Positions 1 through 8,169 of a stretch of DNA of 64,000 bases are shown piece after piece. Source of the DNA: Aestuariimicrobium kwangyangense DSM 21549. GTDB lineage: Bacteria > Actinomycetota > Actinomycetes > Propionibacteriales > Propionibacteriaceae. Position numbers and translations under genes: made by a program. The notes beneath the pieces are model-generated. The model worked only from the letters and a program-made list of their open reading frames with translations. It was not told the DNA's origin and did no database searches. How positions within the stretch are numbered: position 1 is the stretch's first letter; each line of letters opens with the position of its first letter. Location: the NCBI RefSeq assembly GCF_000421525.1, contig NZ_ATXE01000001.1, positions 1,397,121 to 1,461,120 of the forward strand, in the 5' to 3' direction.

Positions 1-1
1 G

Positions 2-1600
2 GGCCGCAACATGGCCACCCTCGAACTGAATGGAAAACTGCTGCTGATCGACTGCGGCGTGCTGTTCCCCGAGGACCACCATCCCGGTGTCGACCTGATC
101 CTGCCCGGCCTCGACGCGATCGACGACCGCTTCGACGACGTGGTCGGGCTCGTGCTCACCCACGGCCACGAGGACCACATCGGCGCGGTGCCCTACCTGC
201 TGCGCCGTCGGCCCGACATCCCCATCTTCGGGTCGAAGCTCACCCTCGCCCTCGTCGAGTCGAAGATCCGTGAACACCGCATCAAGAACCCCATCCTGCG
301 CCGCGTGGTCGAGGGCGACCGCCTCGACGTCGGCGAGTTCGACCTCGAGTTCCTGGCGGTCAACCACTCCATCCCCGACGCCTTGGCCGTGTTCGTCCGC
401 ACCAGCGCCGGCACGGTGCTGCACACCGGTGACTTCAAGATGGACCAACTGCCCCTCGACGGCCGCATCACCGACCTGCGTTCCTTCGCCCGGCTGGGCG
501 CCGAGGGAGTCGACCTGTTCATGTGCGACTCCACGAACGCCGAGGTGCCCGGATTCGTCCCGAGCGAACGAGAGATCGAGCCCGCCATCGCGCGCGTCTT
601 CGCCCAGGCCAGGCAGAAGCTGATCGTGGCCTGCTTCGCCAGCCACGTGCATCGCGTGCAGCAGGTGCTCGACATGGCAGTCCAGCACGACCGCAAGGTG
701 GTCTACGTGGGCCGCTCGATGGTGCGCAACATGCAGGTGGCCCGCGATCTCGGGTACCTCAAGGTGCCCGAGAACACCTTGGTCGACATCAAGGACATCG
801 AGCACCTGCCCGACGACAAGGTCGTGATCATCTCGACCGGGTCGCAGGGCGAACCGCTGTCGGCGCTGGCTCGCATCGCCAACCGCGAGCACCCGGTCGT
901 CAGCCTTGGCCCGGGCGACACCGTGCTGCTTGCCTCGTCGCTGATCCCCGGCAACGAGAACGCCGTCTACCGCGTGATCAACGGCCTCACGCGGCTCGGC
1001 GCGAACGTCGTCCACAAGGGGAATGCCCTCGTGCACGTCTCGGGCCACGCCGCCGCGGGAGAACTGCTCTACTGCTACAACATCCTCAAGCCGCGCAACG
1101 TCATGCCGGTGCACGGCGAGGTTCGTCACCTGGTGGCCAATGGCGCACTCGCCATCAAGACCGGCATCGCCCCGCAGAACGTGATCATCACCGAGGACGG
1201 GGGAGTGGTCGACCTCGCCCGACGCCAGGCGCGGCTGGTCGGGAAGATCGACGCCAGCTACATCTTCGTCGACGGCTCGAGTGTCGGCGACATCACCGAG
1301 TCGCAGCTGACCGACCGTCGCATCCTCGGCGAGGAGGGATTCATCTCGATCGTGGCTGCCGTCAACCTGCACGACCGCTCGCTGGTGTCCGGTCCCGAGA
1401 TCACCGCTCGTGGTTTCGCCGAGGACGCCGAGTTCGACGCGATCATCGAGGAAGTTCGTGGGGTGTTGCTGCGAGGACTGAAGGACGGCGCTGAGGACGC
1501 CTACCAACTCCAACAGCAGGTTCGCCGCACGGTGGGCCGCTGGGTGAACCAGAAGCACCGACGCCGCCCCATGATCGTCCCTGTCATCGTCGCGATCTAG
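2..1600 (+). CDS. rnj: Ribonuclease J (5' end outside window)
   Basis: RNase J, a metallo-beta-lactamase/beta-CASP exo- and endoribonuclease of RNA processing and decay. The reading frame is open through the window edge: the bases before the first ATG (position 11) encode Gly-Arg-Asn, matching the GEIGRNM region near the start of full-length RNase J, so that ATG is internal and roughly 30-50 N-terminal residues are missing. The zinc motif HGHEDHIG is at about residue 53 of the fragment; the later HTGDFK, STGSQGEP and HVSGHA segments are the remaining beta-lactamase/beta-CASP motifs. The C-terminal domain is intact and ends at TAG 1598-1600. In related actinobacteria the gene usually follows dapA, but the upstream neighbour cannot be seen. 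Confidence 0.95.
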   Translation, partial: GRNMATLELNGKLLLIDCGVLFPEDHHPGVDLILPGLDAIDDRFDDVVGLVLTHGHEDHIGAVPYLLRRRPDIPIFGSKLTLALVESKIREHRIKNPILRRVVEGDRLDVGEFDLEFLAVNHSIPDALAVFVRTSAGTVLHTGDFKMDQLPLDGRITDLRSFARLGAEGVDLFMCDSTNAEVPGFVPSEREIEPAIARVFAQARQKLIVACFASHVHRVQQVLDMAVQHDRKVVYVGRSMVRNMQVARDLGYLKVPENTLVDIKDIEHLPDDKVVIISTGSQGEPLSALARIANREHPVVSLGPGDTVLLASSLIPGNENAVYRVINGLTRLGANVVHKGNALVHVSGHAAAGELLYCYNILKPRNVMPVHGEVRHLVANGALAIKTGIAPQNVIITEDGGVVDLARRQARLVGKIDASYIFVDGSSVGDITESQLTDRRILGEEGFISIVAAVNLHDRSLVSGPEITARGFAEDAEFDAIIEEVRGVLLRGLKDGAEDAYQLQQQVRRTVGRWVNQKHRRRPMIVPVIVAI

Positions 1601-1603
1601 TTT

Positions 1604-1698
1604 GCGGGGATGACCCCCTGCACCCCCACGCGGGGGATGACCCCCTGCACCCCCACGCACCCTCGACCTCGCGGGGATGGCCCCCCGCACCCCCACGC
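1604..1698. repeat. Three copies of a ~27-bp C/G-run intergenic repeat
   Basis: Four bases after the RNase J stop are three near-identical copies of a unit beginning GCGGGGATGACCCCCTGCAC and ending CCCCCACG: about 1604-1630, 1630-1657 and 1671-1698. The first two are back to back and the third follows a 13-bp gap. Each unit can fold a small GGGG(G)/CCCC(C) hairpin around ATGA. No coding function is apparent; the array lies between the rnj stop and the rpmB promoter. Confidence 0.8.
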
Positions 1699-1711
1699 AC
1701 TCCAGCCGATT

Positions 1712-1740
1712 TTGGACGGATCGCCCCCCTCGGCTACGAT
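1712..1740 (+). promoter_or_regulatory. Promoter of rpmB
   Basis: TTGGAC (1712-1717) and TACGAT (1735-1740) are separated by exactly 17 bp, a good housekeeping sigma-70-type promoter. Transcription would start about 1747 and give a ~75-nt leader before rpmB. It is one of the few classical -35/-10 pairs in the window. Confidence 0.6.
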
Positions 1741-1822
1741 TGACAGGTTGCTGCGCGCCGCAAGACGCCAGCCGCTCACTCTCGCGCCTCTCGGCGCACC
1801 ACCAACTAACGAGGAGATTCCC

Positions 1823-2008
1823 ATGGCTGCCGTGTGCGACATCTGCGCCAAGGGCCCGAGCTTCGGACACAACGTGCCTTGGTCGAAGAAGAAGACCAAC
1901 CGCCGCTGGAACCCGAACATTCAGCGAGTCCACGCTGTCGTCCAGGGCACCGCGAAGCGCCTCAACGTGTGCACCGCGTGCATCAAGTCCGGCAAGGTCA
2001 CCCGCTGA
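1823..2008 (+). CDS. rpmB: 50S ribosomal protein L28
   Basis: bL28 of the large ribosomal subunit, 61 aa. The start is ATG 1823, preceded by GAGGAG (1811-1816). The frame is open further upstream but only across the intergenic repeats. CDIC near the N-terminus and CTAC near the C-terminus form the zinc-ribbon (C+) version of L28. The gene stands alone between its own promoter and a strong terminator. Confidence 0.96.
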   Translation: MAAVCDICAKGPSFGHNVPWSKKKTNRRWNPNIQRVHAVVQGTAKRLNVCTACIKSGKVTR

Positions 2009-2057
2009 CCCTGTCGCGAGCGTGACCATGGTCACCACGCGCGTCCTGTACTGCATC

Positions 2058-2087
2058 GAAGGCCCGCTCCCCGGGGAGCGGGCCTTC
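2058..2087 (+). terminator. Intrinsic terminator after rpmB
   Basis: A perfect 13-bp stem GAAGGCCCGCTCC (2058-2070) / GGAGCGGGCCTTC (2075-2087) with a CCGG loop. It lacks a long T-run, as is common in high-GC actinobacteria. Confidence 0.8.
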
Positions 2088-2169
2088 TGCTGTGCCCACC
2101 CCTGGGTCGACGTGACCGGTGAGGTGCGCCGCCACGGGTCGGTGGGGCGAAACTGTCACGACCTGCCGA

Positions 2170-2175
2170 TACGCT
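2170..2175 (+). promoter_or_regulatory. -10 hexamer for leaderless recG
   Basis: TACGCT at 2170-2175 lies 7 nt before the recG GTG, with no Shine-Dalgarno sequence between. This is the usual geometry of a leaderless actinobacterial transcript starting at or next to the start codon. Confidence 0.5.
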
Positions 2176-2182
2176 CCCTGAT

Positions 2183-4411
2183 GTGACTCGCTGGCAGACC
2201 ACCACCTTCGCGCGGCTCAACCAGCCCGTCGCCAAGGTGATCGGCGAGAAGTCGGCGAAGGCGTTCGCAGCCCTCAAGGTCCGCACCGTCGGAGACCTCC
2301 TGAGGCATGTGCCCCGGCGCTACCTGCTGGGCACCGAGAACTCCGACCTGCGTGACCTCCCCGTCGGCGAGGAGGTCGCCATCATCGCTGAGGTGGCCGA
2401 CGTCCGGGGCCCACTCGGGCAGGAGCCCCGAATGCGCATTGAGGCGACGCTCACCGACGGCAGCGGACGGGTGACCGCCACCTTCTTCGGCAAGAAGCAC
2501 CACTGCGCGTACTGGGCCATGAACCTGAAGGCGGCGACCAGGGGCATCTTCGTCGGCAAGGTCAGCACCTTCAACGGCAACCTCCAGTTGACCCACCCCA
2601 CCTTCGTCATGTTCGACTCCAGCGGCAAGGTCGTCGGCAAGGCCGACCAGGCCGCCGAGATCGCCGAACAGGTGACCCGATCGGGACTGGTGGGTCTCTA
2701 CCCCGCCACCTCCAAACTCCCCACGTGGACGATCGGGGCCACCATCGACCTGGTGCTCGACAGCATCGGCGACCTGTCCGAACCGCTGCCCGCCTGGGTG
2801 CTGGAGGAGACCGACCTGCCCACCCTGCAGGCTGCCTACACCGGCGTCCACCGCGCCTCCACGAAGGAGGAGGCAGCGCGCGCCCTCGAGCGCCTGCAGT
2901 TCGACGAGGCGCTCGCCCTGCAACTGGTGATGGCACGACGACGCGCCGACAACACCCACCTGCGCGCACCGGTGCTGACGTCGCGCGACGGCGGACTGCT
3001 CACGGCCTTCGACCGTCGCCTGCCGTTCGCACTCACCCGTGGGCAACTCGAGGTGTCGTCCCAGATCTTCGACGACCTCGCCCGCGAGGTGCCCATGCAG
3101 CGACTGCTGCAGGGAGAGGTGGGCTCGGGCAAGACCTTGGTGGCGCTGCGGGCCATGCTCGCCGCGGTCGACTCCGGACACCAGGCAGCGCTGCTGGCAC
3201 CCACCGAGGTGCTCGCCGCCCAGCATCTCAGCACCATCATCGACCTCCTGGGCGACCTCGGCCAGGGCCGGGTGCTCGGGGCCCCGGCCGAGGCCACCCA
3301 GGTCGTCCTGCTGACGGGGTCCCAGTCCGCCGCCGAGCGCAAACGCGCCCTGTTCGCAGCTGCCAGTGGTGAGGCAGGCATCGTGATCGGCACCCACGCC
3401 CTGCTCGCGGACCGCGTGCAGTTCGCCGACCTGAGCCTGGTGGTGGTCGACGAGCAGCACCGTTTCGGCGTCGAACAACGGTCTGCCCTGACCCAGAAGG
3501 CCGAACTCAGCCCGCACGTGCTGGTGATGACGGCCACCCCGATCCCACGCTCCGTCGCGATGACGGTCTTCGGTGATCTGGAGACCAGCCTGCTCACCGA
3601 GATCCCCGCCGGACGAAGCGACGTGCAGACCACTGTCGTCGATGCCGGCGCGAACCCCACCTGGGTCGAGCGGGCCTGGCAGCGGGTGACCGAGGAGGTG
3701 GCCGGCGGCAGGCAGGCCTTCGTCGTCTGCTCGACGATCACCGCTGCCCAACGCGAGGACGTGCCCGACGAGATGACCGTGGACGAGGACCCAGCACCGG
3801 TCCCTCCGGTGGCGGTCGAGGACCTGTACGCCGAGCTCTCGTCCGGCGCCCTGAAGGGACTCTCGGTCGGCATGCTCCACGGTCGGATGAGTGCCACCGA
3901 CAAGGACGAGGTGATGGGCCGGTTCGCGGCCGGCGAGATCGACGTGCTGGTGGCGACGACGGTGATCGAGGTCGGGGTCAACGTGCCCAATGCGTCGGTG
4001 ATGGTCGTGATGGACGCCGATCGCTTCGGGATCAGTCAGCTGCACCAGCTGCGCGGGCGCATCGGACGAGGCGAGCACCCCGGCCTGTGCCTGCTGCTCA
4101 CCCATGCTCGGCCCGACTCCCCAGCCCGCACCCGTCTCGACGCCGTGGCCGGAACCCGCGACGGATTCCTGCTGGCCGAGGCCGACCTGGCGGCGCGGCG
4201 GGAGGGCAACGTGCTGGGGGCCAACCAGTCGGGCACCCGCTCGACCCTGCGACTGATCCGCGTGCTGGAACATGCCGACCTCATCGTCACCTGCCGCGAC
4301 ATCGCAGCCAAGCTGGTGGCCGACGATCCCGACGCAACCAACCCCCACCTCAACGACATCGTCACCCAGGCCGAACTCGACGCCGCCGGTGACTGGCTGG
4401 AGCGAGCATGA
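2183..4411 (+). CDS. recG: ATP-dependent DNA helicase RecG
   Basis: RecG, a superfamily-2 helicase that remodels stalled forks and branched recombination intermediates; 742 aa. The N-terminal wedge/OB region (about 1-250) precedes the helicase core. Walker A GEVGSGKT is near residue 310, the DEQH-type Walker B (VVVDEQHRFG) near 421, and motif VI (QLHQLRGRIGRG) near 615-625. The GTG at 2183 fits a leaderless start. The gene overlaps rsmD by 4 bp (ATGA) and heads a recG-rsmD-coaD unit, the usual actinobacterial order. Confidence 0.96.
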   Translation: MTRWQTTTFARLNQPVAKVIGEKSAKAFAALKVRTVGDLLRHVPRRYLLGTENSDLRDLPVGEEVAIIAEVADVRGPLGQEPRMRIEATLTDGSGRVTATFFGKKHHCAYWAMNLKAATRGIFVGKVSTFNGNLQLTHPTFVMFDSSGKVVGKADQAAEIAEQVTRSGLVGLYPATSKLPTWTIGATIDLVLDSIGDLSEPLPAWVLEETDLPTLQAAYTGVHRASTKEEAARALERLQFDEALALQLVMARRRADNTHLRAPVLTSRDGGLLTAFDRRLPFALTRGQLEVSSQIFDDLAREVPMQRLLQGEVGSGKTLVALRAMLAAVDSGHQAALLAPTEVLAAQHLSTIIDLLGDLGQGRVLGAPAEATQVVLLTGSQSAAERKRALFAAASGEAGIVIGTHALLADRVQFADLSLVVVDEQHRFGVEQRSALTQKAELSPHVLVMTATPIPRSVAMTVFGDLETSLLTEIPAGRSDVQTTVVDAGANPTWVERAWQRVTEEVAGGRQAFVVCSTITAAQREDVPDEMTVDEDPAPVPPVAVEDLYAELSSGALKGLSVGMLHGRMSATDKDEVMGRFAAGEIDVLVATTVIEVGVNVPNASVMVVMDADRFGISQLHQLRGRIGRGEHPGLCLLLTHARPDSPARTRLDAVAGTRDGFLLAEADLAARREGNVLGANQSGTRSTLRLIRVLEHADLIVTCRDIAAKLVADDPDATNPHLNDIVTQAELDAAGDWLERA

Positions 4412-5031
4412 GCCGCATCATCGCCGGACGAGCCGGGGGCCGCCGGTTGCAGACGCCCGCCGGGGACAGGACCCGTCCGACCACCGACCGGGTCCGGGAG
4501 GCGTTCTTCTCGTCCCTGGCAGCGTGGAACGGCACCGGTGACGGACCCGGAGAGACCCACCTGTCGGGTCTCGCCTTCCTCGACCTGTTCGCTGGTTCGG
4601 GGGGCGTGGGTCTGGAGGCTGCGAGCAGGGGAGCGGGTCCGGTCGTCCTCGTGGAGTCCGATGCCCGCACCGCCCACCTCATCCAGCGCAACGCCAAGGA
4701 CGTGGGACTCGACGTGACCGTGCGCGCGGCCAAGGCCGAGACGTACCTCGCCGGCACCCCTCCGCACCGGTTCGACGTCGCCTGGGCCGATCCTCCCTAC
4801 TCCCTACCCACTGACCACCTGGAGGACCTGCTCGCCCGGGTGCGGGACGAATGGTTGCTCCCCGACGGTGTCATGGTGGTCGAACGCGCCCGACGGTCGT
4901 CCGTGCCCCAGCTCGCCGGTTGTGAGACCTGGACCCGCCCCTACGGCGAGACCACCCTGGTGTGGATCGCCCCCCTCGAAGCCGCAGACGCGACAGAGCC
5001 CTCCCCACCAGCAACCCAGGAGACCCCATGA
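4408..5031 (+). CDS. rsmD: 16S rRNA (guanine(966)-N2)-methyltransferase RsmD
   Basis: SAM-dependent methyltransferase of G966 of 16S rRNA (E. coli numbering), 207 aa. The N-terminus MSRIIAGRAGGRRL and the phrase TRPTTDRVREAFFSSL are typical of RsmD. Motif I is FLDLFAGSGGVGLEAASRG, and the amino-methyltransferase catalytic motif DPPY (WADPPYS) is near residue 127. Its ATG overlaps the recG stop and its stop overlaps the coaD start, so the three genes are probably translationally coupled. Confidence 0.95.
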   Translation: MSRIIAGRAGGRRLQTPAGDRTRPTTDRVREAFFSSLAAWNGTGDGPGETHLSGLAFLDLFAGSGGVGLEAASRGAGPVVLVESDARTAHLIQRNAKDVGLDVTVRAAKAETYLAGTPPHRFDVAWADPPYSLPTDHLEDLLARVRDEWLLPDGVMVVERARRSSVPQLAGCETWTRPYGETTLVWIAPLEAADATEPSPPATQETP

Positions 5032-5516
5032 AGGCCGTCTGTCCCGGCACCTTCGACCCCATCACCCTCGGGCACGTCGACATCATCCGGCGGGCGGCCA
5101 GGCTGTTCGATGAGGTGATCGTGGCCATCGGCACCAACTCGACCAAGTCGACCCTGTTCACCCTGGACGAACGACTCGCGCTCTGCCGGGAGGCGATGAC
5201 CGAGTTCCCGGCCGTCACCGTCGCCGTGATCGACGGTCTGCTCGTCGACTTCTGTCGGGAGCACGACGCACCCGTGGTGGTGAAGGGTCTACGTTTCGGC
5301 TCCGACTTCGACTACGAACTGCAGATGCACCACGTCAACCACACCGTGGGTGGCATCGAGACGGTGCTCCTGCCCGGTGGCCGGGAGTTCGGGACGATCT
5401 CGTCGACCCTGATCCGCAACATCGCCTCATACGGCGGCGACGTCTCCATGTTCCTCAGCCCCGACGTGAACGATGCGCTGGTCGAACGGATGGCGGAGCG
5501 CAGGGCTGCGCGCTGA
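5028..5516 (+). CDS. coaD: Phosphopantetheine adenylyltransferase
   Basis: CoaD joins 4'-phosphopantetheine and ATP to give dephospho-CoA, the penultimate step of CoA synthesis; 162 aa. The nucleotidyltransferase signature is TFDPITLGHVD near the N-terminus; KGLRFGSDFDYELQM and ISSTLIRNIASYGGDVS complete the active site. ATG 5028 overlaps the rsmD stop in the ATGA arrangement, and MKAVCPGTFDP is the usual CoaD N-terminus, so upstream in-frame codons are not used. Confidence 0.95.
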   Translation: MKAVCPGTFDPITLGHVDIIRRAARLFDEVIVAIGTNSTKSTLFTLDERLALCREAMTEFPAVTVAVIDGLLVDFCREHDAPVVVKGLRFGSDFDYELQMHHVNHTVGGIETVLLPGGREFGTISSTLIRNIASYGGDVSMFLSPDVNDALVERMAERRAAR

Positions 5517-5538
5517 GCGTCCGCAGCTGCCCGGCCGC

Positions 5539-5619
5539 CAAACTCTCACGCTCGGGGCAAACTCTCGCGCTGGAACGGGGGCGGAGTCAGGGGGAGTGTG
5601 TCCGAACGGCGAGAGTTTG
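5539..5619. repeat. Intergenic CAAACTCTC direct/inverted repeat
   Basis: CAAACTCTC occurs at 5539-5547 and again 19 bp later at 5558 as CAAACTCTCGC (5558-5568). GCGAGAGTTTG at 5609-5619 is the perfect inverted match to the second copy, 40 bp away. There is no ORF. The 19-bp spacing and inverted layout resemble the repeat arrays near 35.5 and 36.6 kb, with a different sequence. The rest of the 5517-5655 gap holds nothing else recognisable. Confidence 0.7.
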
Positions 5620-5655
5620 TGGGGATCGGCGGCTCCAGGTGACGGGTCTGGTCGG

Positions 5656-5686
5656 TTTGGTCGCCAGTCACGGGAGACGGTAGAGT
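5656..5686 (+). promoter_or_regulatory. Probable promoter of the yceD-rpmF-rnc-mutM unit
   Basis: TAGAGT (5681-5686) is a good actinobacterial -10, with a weak TTTGGT (5656-5661) at 19-bp spacing. A transcript starting about 5693 would have a ~40-nt leader carrying GAGGAGG before the GTG at 5735. Confidence 0.45.
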
Positions 5687-5734
5687 TGACCCTCGGTCAT
5701 TGACACCGTCAGGCTGCCATGAGGAGGTTCGGTC

Positions 5735-6280
5735 GTGAACTCCCTGTCGCGTTCCGCAGATGCCCGTTCACCGTTGGTCTTCGACGTCCACGAGATGAGC
5801 AGGCAAGCCGGCACGATGAAGGAGATCTCGCGTTCGGTGCCCGCTCCGGCGGACCTGGGGGTCGAGATGATGCGGGTGCCCGAGGGCTCCCCGATCGCCT
5901 TGGAGCTTCGCCTCCAGTCGGTGGTCGAGGGGATCTGGGTGTCCGGAACCGCTGACGTCGAGTTGGCCGGTGAGTGCTCGCGCTGCCTCACTCCGTTGGA
6001 GGACGAGGCGTCCTTCGACCTGGAGGAGTTGTTCGTGCATCCCGACCGCGAGGCGGATGAGGATGCCACCTTCGTGGTCGACGAACGGATCGACCTCGAA
6101 CCCGCGCTGCGGGATGCAGTGGTGCTCGATCTTCCGTTCACCCCGCTGTGCCGGGAGGATTGCGCCGGTCTGTGCACCATCTGTGGTGCCAACCTGAACG
6201 ACGATCCCGAACACACGCATGGAGAACAGGTCGACCCCCGGTGGTCGACCCTCCTCCGCGTCGACACCGACGACAACTGA
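5735..6280 (+). CDS. YceD/DUF177 family protein
   Basis: DUF177 (YceD) protein, 181 aa, a family almost always encoded just before rpmF and thought to act in 23S rRNA or ribosome metabolism; the biochemical role is not established. GTG 5735 follows GAGGAGG. A CSRC pair (about residues 83-86) and a C-x4-C-x3-C-x2-C cluster in CREDCAGLCTICG (about 147-159) look like metal ligands. The C-terminal DPRWSTLLRV matches the usual DPRWAAL ending of the family. It is followed 49 bp later by rpmF. Confidence 0.9.
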   Translation: MNSLSRSADARSPLVFDVHEMSRQAGTMKEISRSVPAPADLGVEMMRVPEGSPIALELRLQSVVEGIWVSGTADVELAGECSRCLTPLEDEASFDLEELFVHPDREADEDATFVVDERIDLEPALRDAVVLDLPFTPLCREDCAGLCTICGANLNDDPEHTHGEQVDPRWSTLLRVDTDDN

Positions 6281-6329
6281 GTTTTGACCCCGTCCGGCAC
6301 CCAGCCGGGTGATTCATGAGGAGAAGACC

Positions 6330-6521
6330 GTGGCAGTTCCCAAGCGGAAGATGTCCCGCAGCAACACGCGCCACCGCCGTTCGCAGTGGAAGGCCGCTGC
6401 GGTCAACGTGGTGACCTGTGTGAACCCGGCATGCCGTCAGCCCCACCTGCAGCACACCGCTTGCCCCGCCTGCGGCCAGTACGGCCCCAAGGGTGAGCGT
6501 CGCCAGGTTCTCGAGGCCTGA
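6330..6521 (+). CDS. rpmF: 50S ribosomal protein L32
   Basis: bL32, 63 aa. GTG 6330 gives [17 protein letters not shown], the canonical L32 N-terminus, preceded by GAGGAGA. A zinc ribbon is formed by CVNPAC and CPAC, so this is the zinc-containing (C+) type. It lies between yceD and rnc. Confidence 0.96.
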   Translation: MAVPKRKMSRSNTRHRRSQWKAAAVNVVTCVNPACRQPHLQHTACPACGQYGPKGERRQVLEA

Positions 6522-6532
6522 GCGCGCCAGCG

Positions 6533-7225
6533 GTGACGAGCCGCTTCACTGAGCTGCTCCAGGAGCTGGGTGTCCCGATGGACGCTCAGCTCCTTGAGCT
6601 TGCCCTGACCCATCGTTCCTGGGCGTACGAGAACGGCGGCGTGGCCAACAACGAGCGCCTCGAGTTCCTCGGCGACGCCGTGTTGGGAGTGGTGGTCACC
6701 GAGCACCTCTACGTTGCGTACCCGGACGAGCCCGAGGGCCGTCTGGCGAAGATTCGCGCCGCCACGGTGAACGCCAACACCCTCGCTGACGTCGCCCGAG
6801 GGTTGCAGTTGGGTCCCCTGATCAAGCTGGGCAAGGGGGAGATCGCCACCGGTGGCGACGACAAGACCTCGATCCTTGCCGACACCATGGAGGCGTTGAT
6901 CGGGGCTGCCCTGCTGTCGGGAACCCGGGAGACAGTCGAACGGCTCGTCCGGCACCTGTTCGTGCCGATCGCCGACCAGGCCAGCACCATGGGCGCCGGA
7001 CTGGACTGGAAGACCTCCCTGCAGGAACTGGCCGCCCGCAGCGGCTGGACGGTGCAGTACGAGGTGACCGAGACCGGACCCGACCACAACCGTCAGTACT
7101 CCGCTGCCGCCGTCATCCACGAGACCACCCACCCCGTGGCCACCGGACGATCCAAGCGTGAGGCCGAGATCGGGGCCGCCCGGCTCGCCTATCTGGCCCT
7201 CAACACCCCGGCCATCAGCAGCTGA
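6533..7225 (+). CDS. rnc: Ribonuclease III
   Basis: Double-strand-specific endoribonuclease that matures rRNA precursors and cuts structured mRNAs; 230 aa. The RNase III signature NERLEFLGDAVLG is near residues 42-54, the second acidic active-site segment DTMEALIGA is near 120, and the C-terminal dsRNA-binding domain runs from about WKTSLQELAA (161) to the KREAEIGAARLAY segment. GTG start 11 bp after rpmF; 6-bp gap to mutM. Confidence 0.95.
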   Translation: MTSRFTELLQELGVPMDAQLLELALTHRSWAYENGGVANNERLEFLGDAVLGVVVTEHLYVAYPDEPEGRLAKIRAATVNANTLADVARGLQLGPLIKLGKGEIATGGDDKTSILADTMEALIGAALLSGTRETVERLVRHLFVPIADQASTMGAGLDWKTSLQELAARSGWTVQYEVTETGPDHNRQYSAAAVIHETTHPVATGRSKREAEIGAARLAYLALNTPAISS

Positions 7226-7231
7226 GTCGCC

Positions 7232-8110
7232 ATGCCCGAACTTCCCGAGGTCGAGTCGGTGCGCCGCGGCCTCGACGCGGTGGCAACCGGCCGCACCATC
7301 ACCGGGGTCACGGTGCTGCATCCCCGTCCGGTCCGCAGCCATCTGGCCGGACCCGATGACTTCGCCCACCGCCTGCACGGCCGCACCTTCGGCAGGCCCG
7401 GACGCCGCGGCAAGTTCCTGTGGTTGCCCTTGACGGGCGGTGAGGCGCTGATGGCCCATCTCGGCATGAGCGGTCAGTTCAGGGTCGACGATCCCGCTGC
7501 GCCCCTGGTGCGCAACACCAGGGTGTTGATCGACCTGGACGACGGTCGCCAGTTGCGGTTCGTCGACCAACGCATGTTCGGTGGACTGTCGATATCGCCG
7601 ATGGACCCGGGCGACGCCACCCACCCCGCCGACGAGGTGCCTGCCGAAGCCGCCCATGTCGCCCGGGACCCGTTCGACCCCCTCTTCGACGCCGACAGTG
7701 TCGTCCGGCGCATGAAGCGCTCGGTCTCGGGTGTCAAGAGCCTGTTGCTGAACCAGACGATCGTCTCGGGCTTCGGGAACATCTACGCGGACGAGGCGCT
7801 GTGGCGAGCCGGCTTCCACCACCTGCGCACCGGTGACCGCATGACCCTCACGGCGCTGCGAGACCTGCTGGACCACGGTCGCGTGGTGATGGCCGAGTCC
7901 TTGTCGGCCGGCGGCACGAGCTTCGACGCCCTGTACGTCAACGTGAACGGCGAATCGGGTTACTTCGCCCGCTCACTCCATGCCTACGGACGCGAGGGTC
8001 AGCCCTGCGACAGGTGCGGAGCCCCGATCGTTCGGGAAGCCTTCGCCAATCGGAGTTCGTTCTCGTGCCCCGTCTGCCAGCCCCGCCCGCGGCGCCGACG
8101 GGCTGTCTGA
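7232..8110 (+). CDS. mutM: Formamidopyrimidine-DNA glycosylase
   Basis: MutM/Fpg removes 8-oxoguanine and formamidopyrimidines from DNA and nicks the abasic site; 292 aa. The N-terminus MPELPEVES supplies the catalytic Pro2 and Glu3. The helix-two-turn-helix region is around KSLLLNQTIVSGFGNIYADEALW, and the C-terminal zinc finger is CDRCGAPI plus CPVC. The rnc-mutM order is widespread, but the usual downstream neighbour smc is here separated by a GtrA gene. Confidence 0.95.
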   Translation: MPELPEVESVRRGLDAVATGRTITGVTVLHPRPVRSHLAGPDDFAHRLHGRTFGRPGRRGKFLWLPLTGGEALMAHLGMSGQFRVDDPAAPLVRNTRVLIDLDDGRQLRFVDQRMFGGLSISPMDPGDATHPADEVPAEAAHVARDPFDPLFDADSVVRRMKRSVSGVKSLLLNQTIVSGFGNIYADEALWRAGFHHLRTGDRMTLTALRDLLDHGRVVMAESLSAGGTSFDALYVNVNGESGYFARSLHAYGREGQPCDRCGAPIVREAFANRSSFSCPVCQPRPRRRRAV

Positions 8111-8154
8111 GGCCCGCACAGCCGGGTCACTGTTCCCCGCCGGGGCCGCCCAGC

Positions 8155-8160
8155 TATCGT
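8155..8160 (+). promoter_or_regulatory. -10 hexamer upstream of gtrA-like gene
   Basis: TATCGT (8155-8160) lies 9 nt before the ATG at 8170, with no clear ribosome-binding site. It could drive the GtrA-family gene and smc independently of rnc-mutM. Confidence 0.35.
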
Positions 8161-8169
8161 GAGCGTCCT

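Noticed and set aside
2156..4348. 730-aa open frame antisense to recG
   Set aside because: Shadow of a GC-rich gene: Gly/Val/His-rich composition without domain sense; recG on the other strand has all helicase motifs.
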